Assembly: GCF_029223525.1 (NCBI RefSeq)
Contig: NZ_JARHTQ010000003.1
Span: 1-64,000, forward strand
Length of the DNA: 64,000 nucleotides
Reading direction: 5' to 3'
DNA from: Streptantibioticus ferralitis
Lineage (GTDB): Bacteria; Actinomycetota; Actinomycetes; Streptomycetales; Streptomycetaceae
Position 1 is the first letter of the stretch, and every line of letters begins with the position of its first letter. The notes beneath the pieces were generated by a model, which saw nothing but the letters and a program-made list of their open reading frames with translations, was not told the origin of the DNA and did not search any database. This document shows, piece by piece, positions 61,905 through 64,000 of the stretch. Both the position numbers and the translations under genes were made by a program.

Positions 61905-64000
61905 CAGCGGCGCGTGGCGGACGGGAGGCGGCGGCCGGACCCGATGCGGTGACCGCGCTGCCCACCGTGGCCGCCCCCCTCGGTACCGGGGAGACCGAGC
62001 GCGGTCTCGGGGTCTGCGTGCTGCCCGCCGACGCCGCCGCGAAGACCCAGGGGATCTTCCCCTACGCAGCCGATCTGTGGGCCGAGGGCCTGCTGTGGGC
62101 GGCCGTGCTGCGCTCCCCGCATCCGCACGCCCGCATCGTCTCGATCGACACGACGCACGCCGCCGACATGCCAGGCGTACGGGCCGTCATCACGCACGCG
62201 GACGTGCCCGGTGACGCCATGCACGGCCGCCGGGTCGCGGACCGCCCGGTCTTCGCGCACGACGTCGTCCGCCACCACGGCGAGCCGATCGCCGCGGTGG
62301 CCGCCGACCACCCCGACACCGCGCGACTGGCCGCAGCCGCGATCATCGTCGAGTACGAGGTCCTGGAGCCGGTCACCGATCCCGAGAAGGCCTTCGCCGC
62401 ACCGCCGTTGCACCCGGACGGCAATCTGATCCGGCACATCCCGCTGCGCTTCGGTGACCCCGCGGCCACCGGTGAGGTGGTGGTCGAGGGCGTGTACCGC
62501 ATCGGCCGCCAGGATCCGGCCCCGGTCGGCGCCGAGGCCGGGCTCGCCGTGCCGCGGCCGGACGGCGGGGTCGAGCTGTACGTGGCCTCCACCGACCCGC
62601 ACACCGACCGCGACCTGGCCGCCGCCTGCTTCGGCCTGGAGACGGACCGGGTCAAGGTCGTCGTCACCGGTGTGCCCGGCGCGATGGCCGACCGCGAGGA
62701 CCCCGGCTTCCAACTCCCGCTCGGGCTGCTGGCGTTGAAGACCGGCCACCCGGTCAAGCTGGTCGCCACCCGCGAGGAGTCCTTCCTCGGGCACGCCCAC
62801 CGGCATCCGGCCCTGCTGCGCTACCGCCACCACGCCGATGCCGAGGGCAGACTGGTGAAGGTCGAGGCACAGCTGCTGCTGGACGCGGGCGCGTACGCGG
62901 ACGCCTCCTCCGACGCGCTGGCCGCGGCGGTGGCGTTCGCCGCCGGTCCCTATGTCGTGCCGCATGTCTTCGTCGAGGGCTGGGCGGTCCGTACCAACAA
63001 CCCGCCGTCCGGGCATGTCCGCGGCGAGGGCGCGATGCAGGTGTGCGCCGCGTACGAAGGACAGATGGACAAGCTCGCCGCCAAGCTCGGCCTCGACCCG
63101 GCCGAGCTGCGGATGCGCAACGTCATGGCCACCGGCGACCTGCTGCCCACCGGCCAGACGGTGACCTGCCCGGCGCCGGTCGGCGAACTGCTCAAGGCGG
63201 TGCGGGACGCCGAGCTGCCGCCGCTGCCGTCCGCCGACGACGAGACGGAGTGGCTGCTGCCCGGCGGCCTGGAGGGCGCGGGCGAGCCGGGCGCGGTGCG
63301 GCGCGGCGTCGGTTACGCGCTCGGCATGGTGCACATGCTGGGCGCCGAGGGCCACGACGAGGTCTCCACGGCGACGGTCCGGGTGCAGAACGGCACGGCG
63401 ACGGTGATCTGCTCGGCCGTCGAGACCGGCCAGGGCTTCGCCACGCTCGCCCGGCAGATCGTGCAGGAGGTGCTCGGCGTCGACGAGGTGGCGGTGCTGC
63501 CCGCCGACACCGACCAGCCGCCCGCTGGGCCGTCCGCCCGCGGCCGCCACACCTGGGTGTCCGGCGGTGCGGTGGAGCGGGCCGCGAAGATGGTGCGCAC
63601 CCAGCTGCTGCAACCGCTGGCCGCGAAGTTCGGGATGTCGGTCGAGCTGCTGACCATCGCCGACGGCAAGATCACCTCGTACGACGGAGTGCTCAGCACC
63701 ACGGTCGCCGAGACGCTGCACGGCAAGGAACTGTGGGCGACCGCACAGTGCCGCCCGCACCCCACCGAGAAGCTGGACGAGAACGGCCAGGGCGACGCCT
63801 TCGTCGGCCTGGCCTTCGCGGCGATCCGGGCCGTGGTCGACGTGGACATCGAACTCGGCACGATCCGGGTGGTGGACATGGCGGTCGCCCAGGACGTCGG
63901 CCGGGTGCTCAATCCGCGGCAGGTCGCGGCCCGTATCGAGGCGGGCGTGACGCAGGGCGTGGGCATGGCGCTCACGGAGGACCTGCGCACCGCGCGGGGT
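61901..64000 (+). CDS. xanthine dehydrogenase-type molybdopterin subunit (3' end outside window)
   Basis: 700 codons are present without a stop; the gene runs off the window. After a ~40-residue variable start, the aldehyde oxidase/xanthine dehydrogenase a/b hammerhead domain is visible (LLWAAVLRSPHPHARIVSID, HHGEPIAAVAADHPDTARLA). The molybdopterin-binding domain follows (PSGHVRGEGAMQVCAAYEG, AVETGQGFATLARQIVQEVL, DVGRVLNPRQVAARIEAG). It hydroxylates the substrate at the Mo centre. The absence of the CoxL AYxCSFR loop argues against CO dehydrogenase. ATG with GGAGA and AAGGG just upstream. Confidence 0.88.
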   Translation, partial: MTAARGGREAAAGPDAVTALPTVAAPLGTGETERGLGVCVLPADAAAKTQGIFPYAADLWAEGLLWAAVLRSPHPHARIVSIDTTHAADMPGVRAVITHADVPGDAMHGRRVADRPVFAHDVVRHHGEPIAAVAADHPDTARLAAAAIIVEYEVLEPVTDPEKAFAAPPLHPDGNLIRHIPLRFGDPAATGEVVVEGVYRIGRQDPAPVGAEAGLAVPRPDGGVELYVASTDPHTDRDLAAACFGLETDRVKVVVTGVPGAMADREDPGFQLPLGLLALKTGHPVKLVATREESFLGHAHRHPALLRYRHHADAEGRLVKVEAQLLLDAGAYADASSDALAAAVAFAAGPYVVPHVFVEGWAVRTNNPPSGHVRGEGAMQVCAAYEGQMDKLAAKLGLDPAELRMRNVMATGDLLPTGQTVTCPAPVGELLKAVRDAELPPLPSADDETEWLLPGGLEGAGEPGAVRRGVGYALGMVHMLGAEGHDEVSTATVRVQNGTATVICSAVETGQGFATLARQIVQEVLGVDEVAVLPADTDQPPAGPSARGRHTWVSGGAVERAAKMVRTQLLQPLAAKFGMSVELLTIADGKITSYDGVLSTTVAETLHGKELWATAQCRPHPTEKLDENGQGDAFVGLAFAAIRAVVDVDIELGTIRVVDMAVAQDVGRVLNPRQVAARIEAGVTQGVGMALTEDLRTARG

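Overview
This window is chromosomal DNA from a high-GC actinobacterium, almost certainly a Streptomyces or close relative (Streptomycetaceae). The evidence is very strong third-codon GC bias, GTG starts, an MtrA-MtrB-LpqB cluster, a PkaA/PkaB kinase pair, a large NAD-glutamate dehydrogenase, an LAETG sortase substrate, and gene order that matches, from memory, the S. coelicolor SCO3014-to-SCO2943 stretch. It begins with the 5S gene ending an rRNA operon and stops inside a molybdoenzyme gene.

Layout. 1-1.6 kb: 5S rRNA, terminator, a membrane protein on the minus strand. 1.8-11.3 kb: mtnA, mtrA-mtrB-lpqB (envelope signalling), a comF-like phosphoribosyltransferase preceded by DnaA-box-like repeats, hpf (ribosome hibernation) and an orphan LuxR-type response regulator. 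11.4-18.5 kb: a YcaQ/AlkZ-type DNA glycosylase with a textbook RecA-NDp (PafBC-type) promoter, a GNAT acetyltransferase, secA, two conserved actinobacterial hypotheticals and a HAD hydrolase. 18.5-23.9 kb: gdhB with a long leader. 24-29.6 kb: envelope-polymer genes (GT-C-like membrane protein, acyltransferase, GT2/glycerophosphotransferase fusion). 29.7-33.3 kb: a CUT1 sugar ABC importer without its own ATPase; one permease carries an SdrD-B-like insert.

33.5-41.8 kb: a signalling block in which an FHA-FtsK/EssC-like ATPase is divergent from two Ser/Thr kinases, pkaA and pkaB. 41.9-48.8 kb: prfB, a sortase-anchored repeat protein, a tiny Zn-ribbon membrane protein, ftsE-ftsX, an S41 protease, smpB and ssrA (the last two are the trans-translation pair). 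49-54.5 kb: VOC protein, HelD-like RNA polymerase-recycling ATPase, a candidate structured RNA, malic enzyme with ACT domain, and HU. 54.7-59.4 kb: murA, YqgE, DUF3039, a Zn-ribbon protein and a GH20 hexosaminidase. 59.7-64 kb: a three-subunit xanthine dehydrogenase-type operon.

Most of the window is conserved core. The most notable signals are regulatory and architectural: the DNA-damage promoter on the DNA glycosylase; the triple DnaA-box-like element; a set of leaderless starts (TANNNT 6-8 nt before ATG/GTG); a leaderless 12-codon Arg-rich leader peptide with its stop codon inside a hairpin upstream of pkaA; a branched structured element between helD and the malic enzyme gene; and unusual domain insertions or extensions (ABC permease, XDH iron-sulphur subunit, PkaB). 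Nothing seen looks like a mobile element, prophage, CRISPR array or defence island.
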